DNA of 9,047 bases from an uncultured Eubacterium sp. (GTDB lineage Bacteria > Bacillota > Clostridia > Lachnospirales > Lachnospiraceae), in contig CAJUIH010000119.1 in assembly GCA_910586045.1 (NCBI GenBank), positions 1 through 9,047 of the forward strand. Direction: 5' to 3'. Below the pieces are notes generated by a model, which did not search any database, was not told the DNA's origin, and saw nothing but the letters and a program-made list of their open reading frames with translations. The translations under genes and the position numbers were made by a program. Of this stretch, positions 1-7,900 are shown one piece after another. Each line of letters opens with the position of its first letter. Positions within the stretch are counted from its first letter, which is position 1.

Positions 1-891
1 GTTTATGATAATAATTCTTCTGACGGAACGGATGCACGCGCAAGGGAAGCCGGGGCAATTGTACGGTATGAATACCAGCAGGGCAAGGGGGATGTCATCC
101 GCAGGATGTTTCGGGAGGTCGATGCATGCTGCTATCTGATGATTGACGGGGATGATACGTATCCGGCGCAAAGCGCCAGAAAAATGACAGACCTTGTGTT
201 AGAAAAAAATATAGATATGGTGGTCGGCGACCGTTTGAGTTCTACTTATTTTACAGAGAATAAGCGACCGTTCCATAATTTTGGGAATACATTGGTGCGC
301 TGGGGGATTAATACGTTATTCCAAAGCGACATCCAGGATATTATGACAGGGTATCGGGCATTTAGTTACGAATTTGTCAAAACATTCCCTGTCTTGTCAA
401 AAGGGTTTGAAATTGAAACGGAGATGAGCATTCACGAAATCGATAAGAATATGTCGGTGGAGAATGTTGTCGTAGATTATAGGGACAGGCCAAGCGGCAG
501 CGAATCCAAATTGAATACATATGCAGATGGCATAAAGGTAATCGGAACGGTCTTATGCCTGTTCCGCACCTACCGGCCGATGTTGTTTTTTGGCATGATT
601 GCAGTCGTTCTGGGCGTATTGGCTTCTTTATTTTTTGCCCCGGTGCTGTATACCTATATGCAGACAGGGCAAGTGCCGGATTTTCCGACATTGATTGTAT
701 GCGGGTTTGCGGTATTGGCAGCCATCGTATCATTTTTTGCCGGATTGATCCTGTCTGCAATGGTACAAAAAAACCGGCAGGATTTTGAAATGTGGCTGCA
801 GCAGGTTGCGGACATAAAAAAGAAGATGCTGCGGCAAATTGGGGGGGGGCAGGAAAGGCAAGGTATTCGTAAAGGAGAGGGAAAAGAATGA
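1..891 (+). CDS. Family-2 glycosyltransferase with C-terminal membrane helices (5' end cut off by window)
   Basis: The reading frame is open from base 1, so this is the C-terminal 296 residues of a longer protein; the ATG at 106 is internal. The visible part opens with VYDNNSSDGT, the nucleotide-sugar binding motif of GT-A family-2 enzymes. It continues with DGDDTYP (visible residues 49-55, the metal-binding DxD type), TGYR (116-119) and FEIETEM (136-142), the pattern of the DPM1/polyprenyl-phosphate-sugar synthase group. Two hydrophobic helices follow at about 193-218 and 230-255, then a short charged tail, as in GtrB-like enzymes. By family, it should transfer a sugar from a nucleotide donor to a polyprenyl-phosphate carrier at the inner face of the membrane; which sugar cannot be told. 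The tail contains a run of nine G (841-849) read as three glycines. The stop overlaps the start of the next gene (ATGA, 888-891), implying translational coupling. Confidence 0.88.
   Translation, partial: VYDNNSSDGTDARAREAGAIVRYEYQQGKGDVIRRMFREVDACCYLMIDGDDTYPAQSARKMTDLVLEKNIDMVVGDRLSSTYFTENKRPFHNFGNTLVRWGINTLFQSDIQDIMTGYRAFSYEFVKTFPVLSKGFEIETEMSIHEIDKNMSVENVVVDYRDRPSGSESKLNTYADGIKVIGTVLCLFRTYRPMLFFGMIAVVLGVLASLFFAPVLYTYMQTGQVPDFPTLIVCGFAVLAAIVSFFAGLILSAMVQKNRQDFEMWLQQVADIKKKMLRQIGGGQERQGIRKGEGKE
841..849 (+). repeat. G9 homopolymer near the 3' end of the glycosyltransferase gene
   Basis: Nine consecutive G bases encode three glycines in the cytoplasmic tail. Losing one G would replace the last residues with a different tail of about 30 residues ending inside the next gene. 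Gaining one G would end the protein about 10 residues after the tract begins. Both changes leave the catalytic and membrane parts intact, so any effect would be on the tail and on coupling to the next start. The tract is visible; variability is only an inference. Confidence 0.6.
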
Positions 892-2007
892 AAAGGATCC
901 TGACATTGGTATTTTTTTGCAGCTTTTCCAGTAAACGCTATTTTGGCAATCAGTACCACAAAAGATGTGATTTTTTCCGGCATGGCCTTATTCTGCCTTG
1001 TCCTTTTCGCGCAGGCAATAGAGGCTGCTTCAAAAAAAGAAAGAAGAGCCAGCCTTGCCTTGCTGTTTCCTGCTTGTATCATAATGCTGTTATTTCGGAA
1101 TAATGCAGTTTATGCATTCTATCTCTTTCTGGCTGGTGCCCTTCTGGCTGCAGTTTTTGGGAAAGACAAATTCTTTCGGAAGGCATTTTTATACATCGCT
1201 TGTTGTTTATTTACATATAAGTCCATCGACATGGCGCTGACAAAGGTGTTAGATGTATCAGAAGGGAGCGTCGCAGAAGCTTTCAGTGTGCCAAGCCAGC
1301 AGTTTGGCAGGATATACGGGGCATTGGAACCGTATGGGGCGGATCAGGAAACGCTGGATTTAATTCGAAAGTATTATGATATGGATAGGGCAGTGTATCT
1401 GCCGCATCTTTCAGATTATATGAAAGGCTATCTTGACCTGGAAAACAATAAACTCACAGATTACATAGGCGATTCGATCCGTTTGTTTTGTGAATATCCG
1501 GCAGTCAGTATAGATTCATTCCTCTATTTGATTGAAGGCGCATGGAATATCGGCGATACTTCCCATGCACAGATCTATGGGGAAGGGCTGGATGCAAGGC
1601 AGGGGTATCTCCTTACGGATGTGAAAGAAAATTATGGAATTTTGCATAAAAGCAAATGCGCTTGGCTGGAGTCGTTTCTGGAACATGCATTCTCCAATAA
1701 TGAGTATCAGAACTGGCCAGTGATATCGTTATTGTTTTCGCCTGCATTGTATGTATGGATATTAGTAATCTGTACGATAGTACTTATCAAAACAAAAAGC
1801 AGGTATTATTTTTTTGCAGTCAGTTTCCTGTGGTTTTTGCTTCTGACAATTCTGGCCGGTCCATGTGTCCTTATTAGATATTATTATCCGTTTGTTGTCT
1901 GCAGTCCGGTGCTGGTTTGTATGGCGAAAATCTCTGTGTGCGGGAGCAGCAGGCTGGCGGAAGACTGGAATGCAGATGGTCTGCTAGACAGGTGTGAGAC
2001 TGGTTAA
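888..2007 (+). pseudogene. DUF6020/GT-C-like polytopic membrane protein, frameshifted and apparently N-terminally truncated
   Basis: A good ribosome binding site (AAAGGAGAGG, 871-880) precedes the ATG at 888, but that frame leaves the family sequence after MKRILTLVFF. The family-like sequence resumes one base later as AAFPVNAILAISTTKDVIFS and runs open to the stop at 2005-2007. The break sits on a T7 run (912-918); six T would join the two parts. Starting instead at the TTG at 943 gives 354 residues but has no ribosome binding site. The protein has about four hydrophobic helices first, then a soluble region with SVPSQQFGRIYG, then three helices ending in GPCVLIRYYYPF. These motifs resemble DUF6020-type polyprenol-dependent transferases. 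In that family, as I recall it, the TTKDVIFS motif lies well inside the protein, so the N-terminal catalytic half seems absent. Its position after a lipid-sugar synthase fits a former GT2/GT-C pair. Family call fairly sure; non-function inferred. Confidence 0.68.
912..918 (+). other. T7 run at the frameshift site
   Basis: In the frame of the ATG at 888 this reads GTA TTT TTT TGC and soon loses family resemblance. Skipping one T gives GTA TTT TTT GCA GCT, joining MKRILTLVFF to AAFPVNAIL without a break. The required shift is +1, so a standard -1 slippery-site mechanism does not explain it. A one-base insertion mutation, a sequencing error or transcript slippage remain possible. Confidence 0.7.
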
Positions 2008-2028
2008 GATTGCGTACGGCCCGGCGTC

Positions 2029-2055
2029 TTGTTTCTTTCATGATTGATATATGAT
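2029..2055 (+). promoter_or_regulatory. Weak candidate promoter for the beta-propeller gene
   Basis: TATGAT at 2050-2055 matches five of six bases of a sigma-A -10 box. TTGTTT at 2029-2034 is a poor -35 candidate with a short 15-base spacer. The 100-base gap between the broken membrane gene and the propeller gene leaves room for a promoter, but readthrough from upstream is equally possible. Confidence 0.25.
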
Positions 2056-2107
2056 TTTAGGAAAAAAAGCACGTTTGTTTTTTGCTAATATTTAGGAGGT
2101 TCAGCGG

Positions 2108-3100
2108 ATGAGGCGGATAATATGTTCCAGTATCGTTTTTATGATGGCAATGGTTTTGGCCGCGGTAGGAGTGAAATATGAGTCCGGGGAGGGGGCGGGA
2201 TTGGGTATGGATTCCGCTGTCATTGTGACGCTTAATACGGGGGACGCAAAACTCTTTAAGGGCAAGATTATTTCGGGGACAGACGGCCATATGATTATTT
2301 TTAACCAGGATGGGACTGTTTATTGCGAGTATACGGATATTCCGCTGAATTGGCTTTCCGTCTATGAACCGGAAAACCTGGTTATCGCTGCCAGTTGGGG
2401 CAATGGGCCGCTTTTGATTGAGCTGGACGACGACTGGACGGTGAAACGTAAAGAAACCATACCAGCGCCAAAGAAACCGGATACTACATTGATTGATCCA
2501 ACATTAATAAAGGCAAATGATACGTATATCCTGTCTTATATTGAAATCGAAGGAAAGATTAATAATGGAGACCCCGGAACTGAAAATGGAGTTTATACCG
2601 TAAAATGTATGGAATCAGGAAATTTGAAAGACTGGGTATCGTTATCGGATATCCTTTCCTGTAAAAAAAACATGGAAGATGCCGATATGGTTTTCCAGGA
2701 TGGGAAATTGTATTATTTTTTTGAAAAAGAGGAATATGATAAAGGGCCGTCTTCGATCAATGTAATAATATCGGAAGATCATGGCCAATCTTGGCAAAAG
2801 GAAACAGAGCTGCTTGCGGCCGCTGCAGATCAAGAGCTGGCCAGTGTGGAAGCGGCAGAGGACGGATATTTATTGTACTATAGCAGCGATATCGATGCGC
2901 CGGGCACAAGCTATGACGGCGCAAAGATATATCTGGCATCATTTACCAGGGATTTTCAATTGAGAAGTACCCATGAGGTGGATATTGGAGAAAGCAAAGG
3001 GATTCTGCTGTATGACACGAAACGGGCGTCTGAGGGGGTGTATTATTTGTACGCGCGCAATTATTGCAAAGAAAACAACTTGGTATTGCATATACGTTAG
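2108..3100 (+). CDS. Exported or membrane-anchored beta-propeller-like protein with a sialidase-type Asp box
   Basis: A 330-residue protein whose start is fixed by AGGAGG (2094-2099) eight bases before the ATG. Residues 4-23 form one hydrophobic helix after MRR, a signal peptide or membrane anchor without an obvious lipobox, so the rest should lie outside the membrane. The body is made of short beta-rich repeats with aromatic strand ends (LIDPTLIKANDTYILSY, DADMVFQDGKLYYFF, EDGYLLYYSS, EGVYYLYARN), a pattern typical of five- or six-bladed propellers of the GH43/GH32 and sialidase type. Residues 222-229, SEDHGQSW, form a good Asp box (SxDxGxxW), a structural motif of sialidase-like propellers. 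I see only one clear Asp box and cannot identify a catalytic triad, so enzyme activity is unproven; a glycan-binding or degraded hydrolase role is possible. The location after glycosyltransferases suggests surface glycan work. I do not recognise a named family. Confidence 0.85.
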   Translation: MRRIICSSIVFMMAMVLAAVGVKYESGEGAGLGMDSAVIVTLNTGDAKLFKGKIISGTDGHMIIFNQDGTVYCEYTDIPLNWLSVYEPENLVIAASWGNGPLLIELDDDWTVKRKETIPAPKKPDTTLIDPTLIKANDTYILSYIEIEGKINNGDPGTENGVYTVKCMESGNLKDWVSLSDILSCKKNMEDADMVFQDGKLYYFFEKEEYDKGPSSINVIISEDHGQSWQKETELLAAAADQELASVEAAEDGYLLYYSSDIDAPGTSYDGAKIYLASFTRDFQLRSTHEVDIGESKGILLYDTKRASEGVYYLYARNYCKENNLVLHIR

Positions 3101-3364
3101 TTACATGCCTGACTATGGAATATATTGAAAATGCCAAAGAGGCTCTTTTTCGCTGTTGACCAGGGAATCAGGGCTTCTTTTATTTACGGGTACAACCGGC
3201 TATTACATCTCTCATAGGTTCCCGCCGGATATTTTTTTGAGAGTGCGCGGGCAGTTTTTGGGGCTTTTATCCATCGTAAAGACATGGTATGATAAAGCGG
3301 AACGATACCATCGAACAAGCGATAGTTGCGGTTCATATTTTTGGAAAAAATAGGAGGCAGACAT
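3101..3364. other. 264-base intergenic region upstream of the alpha-galactosidase gene
   Basis: No convincing gene lies here. It holds the candidate promoter and inverted repeat described separately at 3284-3311. It also has a TTGACC at 3156-3161 that resembles a -35 box but is followed by only a poor TTTATT 17 bases on. No strong terminator for the propeller gene was found; AAAGAGGCTCTTTTT at 3136-3150 could form only a 5-bp AT-rich stem with a 3-base loop. Confidence 0.5.
3284..3311 (+). promoter_or_regulatory. Candidate extended -10 promoter with overlapping inverted repeat (possible operator)
   Basis: TGGTATGAT (3285-3293) fits an extended -10 element (TGnTATAAT with one mismatch); no good -35 precedes it, which extended -10 promoters tolerate. 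A perfect 7-bp inverted repeat, ATGGTAT (3284-3290) and ATACCAT (3305-3311), overlaps it. The half-site centres are 21 bases apart, about two helical turns, so a dimeric regulator could bind one face and cover both the -10 box and the likely transcription start. Seven-base arms at this spacing can arise by chance in a region this size. Confidence 0.38.
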
Positions 3365-4876
3365 ATGGAGCAGAGAAGACGGACGCCGCTGATGGGATGG
3401 GCGTCATGGAATTGTTTCCGTACGGATATCAGCGAGCAAAAAATCAAGGAACAGGCGGATGCGCTTGTGGCAAGCGGCCTTGCGGCATGCGGCTACCGCT
3501 ATCTGAATATTGACGACGGTTTTTTTGGCGGCAGAGATGCGCAGGGCAGGCTGCAATTTCATAAAAAACGGTTTCCGAACGGTATGAAAGTTATTGCGGA
3601 CTATGCGCACCGCCTTAATCTGCTTGCCGGAATTTATACGGACGGCGGGGATAATACATGCGGATATTATTATGACAATGAGATCGAAGGCGGGTTTCAG
3701 GCCGGATGCTACGGCCATGAAGAGGAAGATCTGCGGATGCTGCTTTTAGAGAATGATTTTGATTTTATTAAAGTAGACTGGTGCGGCGGTCTGCGCCTTG
3801 GGCTGGATGAGGAGGAACAGTATACAAAAATCGGCAGGATCATCGAACAGATCCGCCAGGAAACCGGAAAACCGATTGTCTACAATATCTGCCGCTGGGA
3901 GTTCCCGGGGGAATGGGCTGTGCGGCTTGCGGATTCCTGGCGCACGGGGCTGGATATTGAACCGAATTTTGCGTCGGTACTGTATCAGATCGACCGAATG
4001 AAGCCGCTGGCGCGTTTCTGCAGCCCTGGTCATGTAAATGATTCGGATATGATGCAGATTGGAACCGGCATGTCTGAGGAAGAAGAACGGACACATTTTG
4101 CTATGTGGTGTATGCTGTCGACTCCACTGATGATCGGCGGCGATCTGACCAAAATTTCCGATGAAGTATTGGATATTTTAAAGAACAGGGAACTGATCGC
4201 TTTAAATCAGGACACTGCCTGCAGACAGGCGGTTGTGGCAAAGGAATATCGGGACGCGGCGCAAAATCTGACTGCAGAGGCCTGGGTCAAGGAACTGTCG
4301 CCGGATTCGCATACGGCAGAGGGTAACGCCCGGGCGTCCGCAAAAACACAAAAGGCAGTTGCGCTGCTTAACCGCAGCGACTCTGAACAGGATCTGGCTT
4401 TTGATTTGAAAGAGGCGGGCCTGGATGGGGATATTTTGTCTGTCCGCGACCTTTGCCGGCATCAGGATCAGGAGCCGGCGGCGTTGCTGCGGGAGCGGGT
4501 ACCAGCCCATGGGATTTGCGTTTTTCGCGTGGAAAGTACAAAATCCTGTGCCTATACGGATTGTCATGCACAGGCAAAGGTCGGAAAAGAAAAGTTTGTG
4601 AAAATAACGGAGCAGGAAAAAGAAAAGCTGATGCGGCAGGGCGCGGTATTGGTAGATGTACGGACGCGGAAAGAATACAGCCGCGGACATTTGGACGGTG
4701 CGGTCAATATCCCGTACAGCGACATTTACCTGCGCGCGGAGGAAGTGCTGCCGGATCCGGACAAGCCGCTGATTGTGTACTGCGCGACGGGTAAGCGGAG
4801 CTGTATGGCGAAAGAACGGCTGGATTTTATGGGATATCGGAATGTGTCGTATTTGGGAGGGGTATTTGACGTATAA
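3365..4876 (+). CDS. GH27 alpha-galactosidase fused to a C-terminal rhodanese domain
   Basis: A 503-residue protein. The ATG at 3365 is chosen because AGGAGG (3352-3357) lies seven bases before it; an in-frame TTG at 3326 has no such site. Residues 6-280 are a GH27/clan GH-D barrel: TPLMGWASWNCF (7-18), NIDDGF (48-53), the nucleophile in FIKVDWCGG (Asp138) and the likely acid/base in SWRTGLDIEP (Asp197). Residues about 281-390 match the C-terminal beta-sandwich of this family, where the protein would normally end. Instead a linker with Cys395 and Cys400 leads to a rhodanese domain (about 411-502): VDVRTRKEYSRGHLDGAVNIP, and an active loop C473-ATGKR with the persulfide-forming cysteine intact. 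There is no signal peptide, so it should act in the cytoplasm, releasing terminal alpha-galactose (or a related sugar) from imported oligosaccharides. The sulfur-transfer role of the fused domain is unknown. It seems to be a single-gene unit ending at a hairpin terminator. Confidence 0.92.
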   Translation: MEQRRRTPLMGWASWNCFRTDISEQKIKEQADALVASGLAACGYRYLNIDDGFFGGRDAQGRLQFHKKRFPNGMKVIADYAHRLNLLAGIYTDGGDNTCGYYYDNEIEGGFQAGCYGHEEEDLRMLLLENDFDFIKVDWCGGLRLGLDEEEQYTKIGRIIEQIRQETGKPIVYNICRWEFPGEWAVRLADSWRTGLDIEPNFASVLYQIDRMKPLARFCSPGHVNDSDMMQIGTGMSEEEERTHFAMWCMLSTPLMIGGDLTKISDEVLDILKNRELIALNQDTACRQAVVAKEYRDAAQNLTAEAWVKELSPDSHTAEGNARASAKTQKAVALLNRSDSEQDLAFDLKEAGLDGDILSVRDLCRHQDQEPAALLRERVPAHGICVFRVESTKSCAYTDCHAQAKVGKEKFVKITEQEKEKLMRQGAVLVDVRTRKEYSRGHLDGAVNIPYSDIYLRAEEVLPDPDKPLIVYCATGKRSCMAKERLDFMGYRNVSYLGGVFDV

Positions 4877-4922
4877 GAAATAAAAAATTCATCCTATAAC
4901 AGGCAGGAGTTTGAAAAAGGAA

Positions 4923-4959
4923 TCCGGCCGGAAAGAGATCTGGAATCTTTCCGGCCGGA
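4923..4959. terminator. Bidirectional hairpin terminator between convergent genes
   Basis: A perfect 14-bp inverted repeat, TCCGGCCGGAAAGA (4923-4936) and TCTTTCCGGCCGGA (4946-4959), encloses a 9-base loop. On the plus strand it is followed by the T-rich ATTGTTTGGTTTATTT. On the minus strand it is followed by a short T run (complement of GAAAAAGG at 4912-4919). It lies 46 bases after the GH27 stop and 15 bases beyond the flagellin stop, so it can end transcription from both sides. Confidence 0.9.
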
Positions 4960-4974
4960 AATTGTTTGGTTTAT

Positions 4975-7900
4975 TTACTGGAACAGGAGGTTCGCAATCC
5001 GGTTCGGAAGCTGGTTTGCCTGCGCGAGGACGGATTCGGATGCCTGTGTCGTAATCTGGTTTTTGACATGGTCAATCATCTCTTTCGCCATGTTGGCGTC
5101 CCGTATTCTGGATTCGCTTGCCTGTACATTCTGCGCCGCGTTTTTATTATTGGATTTTAGGAAATCAATCCGGTTTTGCAGCGCGCCGTAGGTACTGCGT
5201 CTGGTGCTTAGCTGGTCGATGGCTTTGTCCAAGCGGTCGAGCGCTTTTTCGGCGTATTTTACGCGTGATACGGTAACCGTGTTAATCCCGAGGGACATCG
5301 TATTGACGCGGAAGCGGTTCAGTTCCAGTCCCTGGTGGCCGAGCGCGCCGACTTGGAGCATAAATGGGTCGAGGTCGTCGCGTTCGTCTTCTTTGTAGAA
5401 AATGAGGCCTTTGGCATCGCCTCTGATATCTCTGATTTCATGTGCACCGAAACGTTGATAGGTCAGTCTTAAATTTCCATTTACAATAGATGCCTTTAAA
5501 TCTTTCAAAGGTGGATTGCCATCTTCACCATTTTCCAATTTACGGTTAAATAAATCAATAAATTGTTCTGCAGAAACATAATTTTCTGGAAATGTGTAAC
5601 TGTAAGCCTTTCCATCCAGTGTAAATGAAAAAACATTTTTTCCTGGCTCAAATGGTATGCCGTTAGAAATATCTTTTGATCCAACAGCATAAGAAAATTC
5701 TTGTTTTTTTGTGGAAGCATAAAAAATTGAGTAAGCGGCCTTTCCACGAACACTGTCTAAGGTATAGCTTCCGGCAGGGGATTCAATTTTTTGGCCATTT
5801 TCGGTTCTTTCAGTAATAGCAATTTGCAAGACTTGTGAATCGTCAATTCCGCCTACATCACTATCGTTGATCAGGCCAAATCCAACTTGGATGTCCAGTT
5901 TGAAGTCGATATCATAATAATCGACATCGTCTGTGTTTTTTACTAAATTCTCCAGATATTTGTCAATTTGTTCTTGAAAACTTATCGTAATTTTAGCTGC
6001 AATTTCTTCGCTGGGATATGTTCCTTCTCCTACTACTTCGCTTAGGTTAGCATGTAATGGTATACAAAATCCTTTGAACAGGCTAGGAGGAGATTCCGGT
6101 GTATAAGTGAAATCAACATCAAAGGTATCATTGATATCTTTGATGATTTCAATTTGTTTTCCTCTTATTTCTTCCCGCCCTATAATATAGGAATATCCGT
6201 TTCCGTGTTGATCAACTATATGTTCAAAGCTATGTTCACTTTTAATATTTTTTGGCGTTCCTTCCTCTATCCTGAAATCACTGCCCAAAATGGTTTTGTA
6301 AAATTTGGATGTTGGGTCAATCGAAAAGGAATTACTGCCTTTATCAACTGCTGTTAATTTTAGTCTGTTAGAATCTAGGCTTACACTTATTTTGTCTTTT
6401 AAACTACTGCCGTTAATTGCTGTTTCTAGTGCGTTTTTTAAACTTTCTAATGATGTATATGTATTATTTGGTATTTTGATCGGCGGCTGTGGTGTTGTTC
6501 CATCCTTTAAAGAGATGTCGACAATCATTCCATCAGGTGGTTCATTTATTTCAATTGGTACAAATATGCCATCCTGAAAGAAATGGTTTACACCTGTAAT
6601 GTAAGTTTTGCTTCCATCGGTAAGGGGAACCGATTCTGGACCTAGAGGTGTAGGTGTTGTTCCTAAAAAAAGTTTCCAGGCGGACCCAGCGTATGGGGTA
6701 TTAGGGTCTGCATTTATACTAATGGAAGTTTTTGTCTCTCCATTTCTATAGGTTGGCTTAGTTTGCAAAACCAGATGGTTATCTGGGGAAAGGGATGCTT
6801 TTAGAAGCAAATCCCGGTTTTCTAATTGATTATTTAGCTCATTAATTAAGTCTTCTCTTGTATTATATTGGCCGTGAGATAATCTGATTGTTCGTGCTAC
6901 AGTTGAACTGGGCGGATCCAATATAAAACTGATGGTGTCATTTGTGTCATTAACTTCAATATAGCCTGGCGGATTGGAGAGAGGAATTTCTTTTGTCAAG
7001 GTAATTTCTGCTGGTGTAAAAGAATCTCGCCATGGCTGGCCCTGATAACGTGTTTCGGTACCTTCAGCCGTTGCTGTTTCCTTATTTACGGCATCAACTT
7101 CGTCACAGAGAAGTTGTTCATAAACGGGTGTATGCGTGGTGATACTGATCGGGCTATTATCTGTTTTAGCATTTATAGTCAGATGATTACCGGCGCATGA
7201 AAATTCAATTTTTCCATCTAATTTTGTACCTGTTAATTTTGCGTTTAAATCACTTTCTAATTCAGCCATTGAACCGTATGTTTCTTTTAATTCTATTTCA
7301 TCTCGGAACATAGGATTTCCAGGATCTATTTTTAGCGTACGGTCTTCCTTTGTTAAGTTGCTAAAATCTAGCGGAATCATCGTTGTCAAATCTTTACGGC
7401 CTATTAGCGCTGCAAGGCTTGGATCACTTCCAGGTTCAAAAAAGGGGTCGCCTTTTGGATAAACTGTATATTTGAATAATGTGTTATAGGCGGGAGTTTC
7501 TTCTACGGAGATAGCATATCCTTTTGCTGCCTGATGAGTTTGTATGGTGATAGTACCATTGTTGTCCGAGGCAAATAAATATTTATCCAAATGCTCGCCG
7601 TATAAAATATCTGTTTTAGCAAATAAGTTATTCAAGTGTTCAGCCATCATGTCAGCCTGATAGGATCCAGGGTCAAGTTTCAATCCAAATGGCCCCAGTT
7701 CACCATCGGGTGTAAATAATTTTAATTTAAGAGTATCATTTACATTTTCTTTAATAATAAATGGTTCCGTTATTGGTGGATTGCTTACTGCTTTCCCAAT
7801 TAGCTGAGCAGGAGTTGCGTCTGAAATACCTGGAGATATGTTATCATAAAATATACTATTTAGTCCATTGTTATCGTGCTCAATAGTAAACATATTGCCT

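Noticed and set aside
3136..3150. AAAGAGGCTCTTTTT as a terminator after the propeller gene
   Set aside because: The stem is only 5 AT-rich base pairs with a 3-base loop, too weak to call despite the T run.
3156..3184. TTGACC followed by TTTATT as a promoter
   Set aside because: The -35 match is good but the -10 match is poor, and an extended -10 candidate lies closer to the gene.
3326..3364. TTG at 3326 as the start of the GH27 gene
   Set aside because: It has no ribosome binding site, while the ATG at 3365 follows AGGAGG at the right distance and leads straight into the family's TPLMGWASWN start.
4453..4794. Plus-strand open frame inside the GH27-rhodanese gene, considered as a sign of frameshift between the domains
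   Set aside because: The GH27-rhodanese frame is continuous and shows family motifs on both sides, so the overlapping frame is a shadow.
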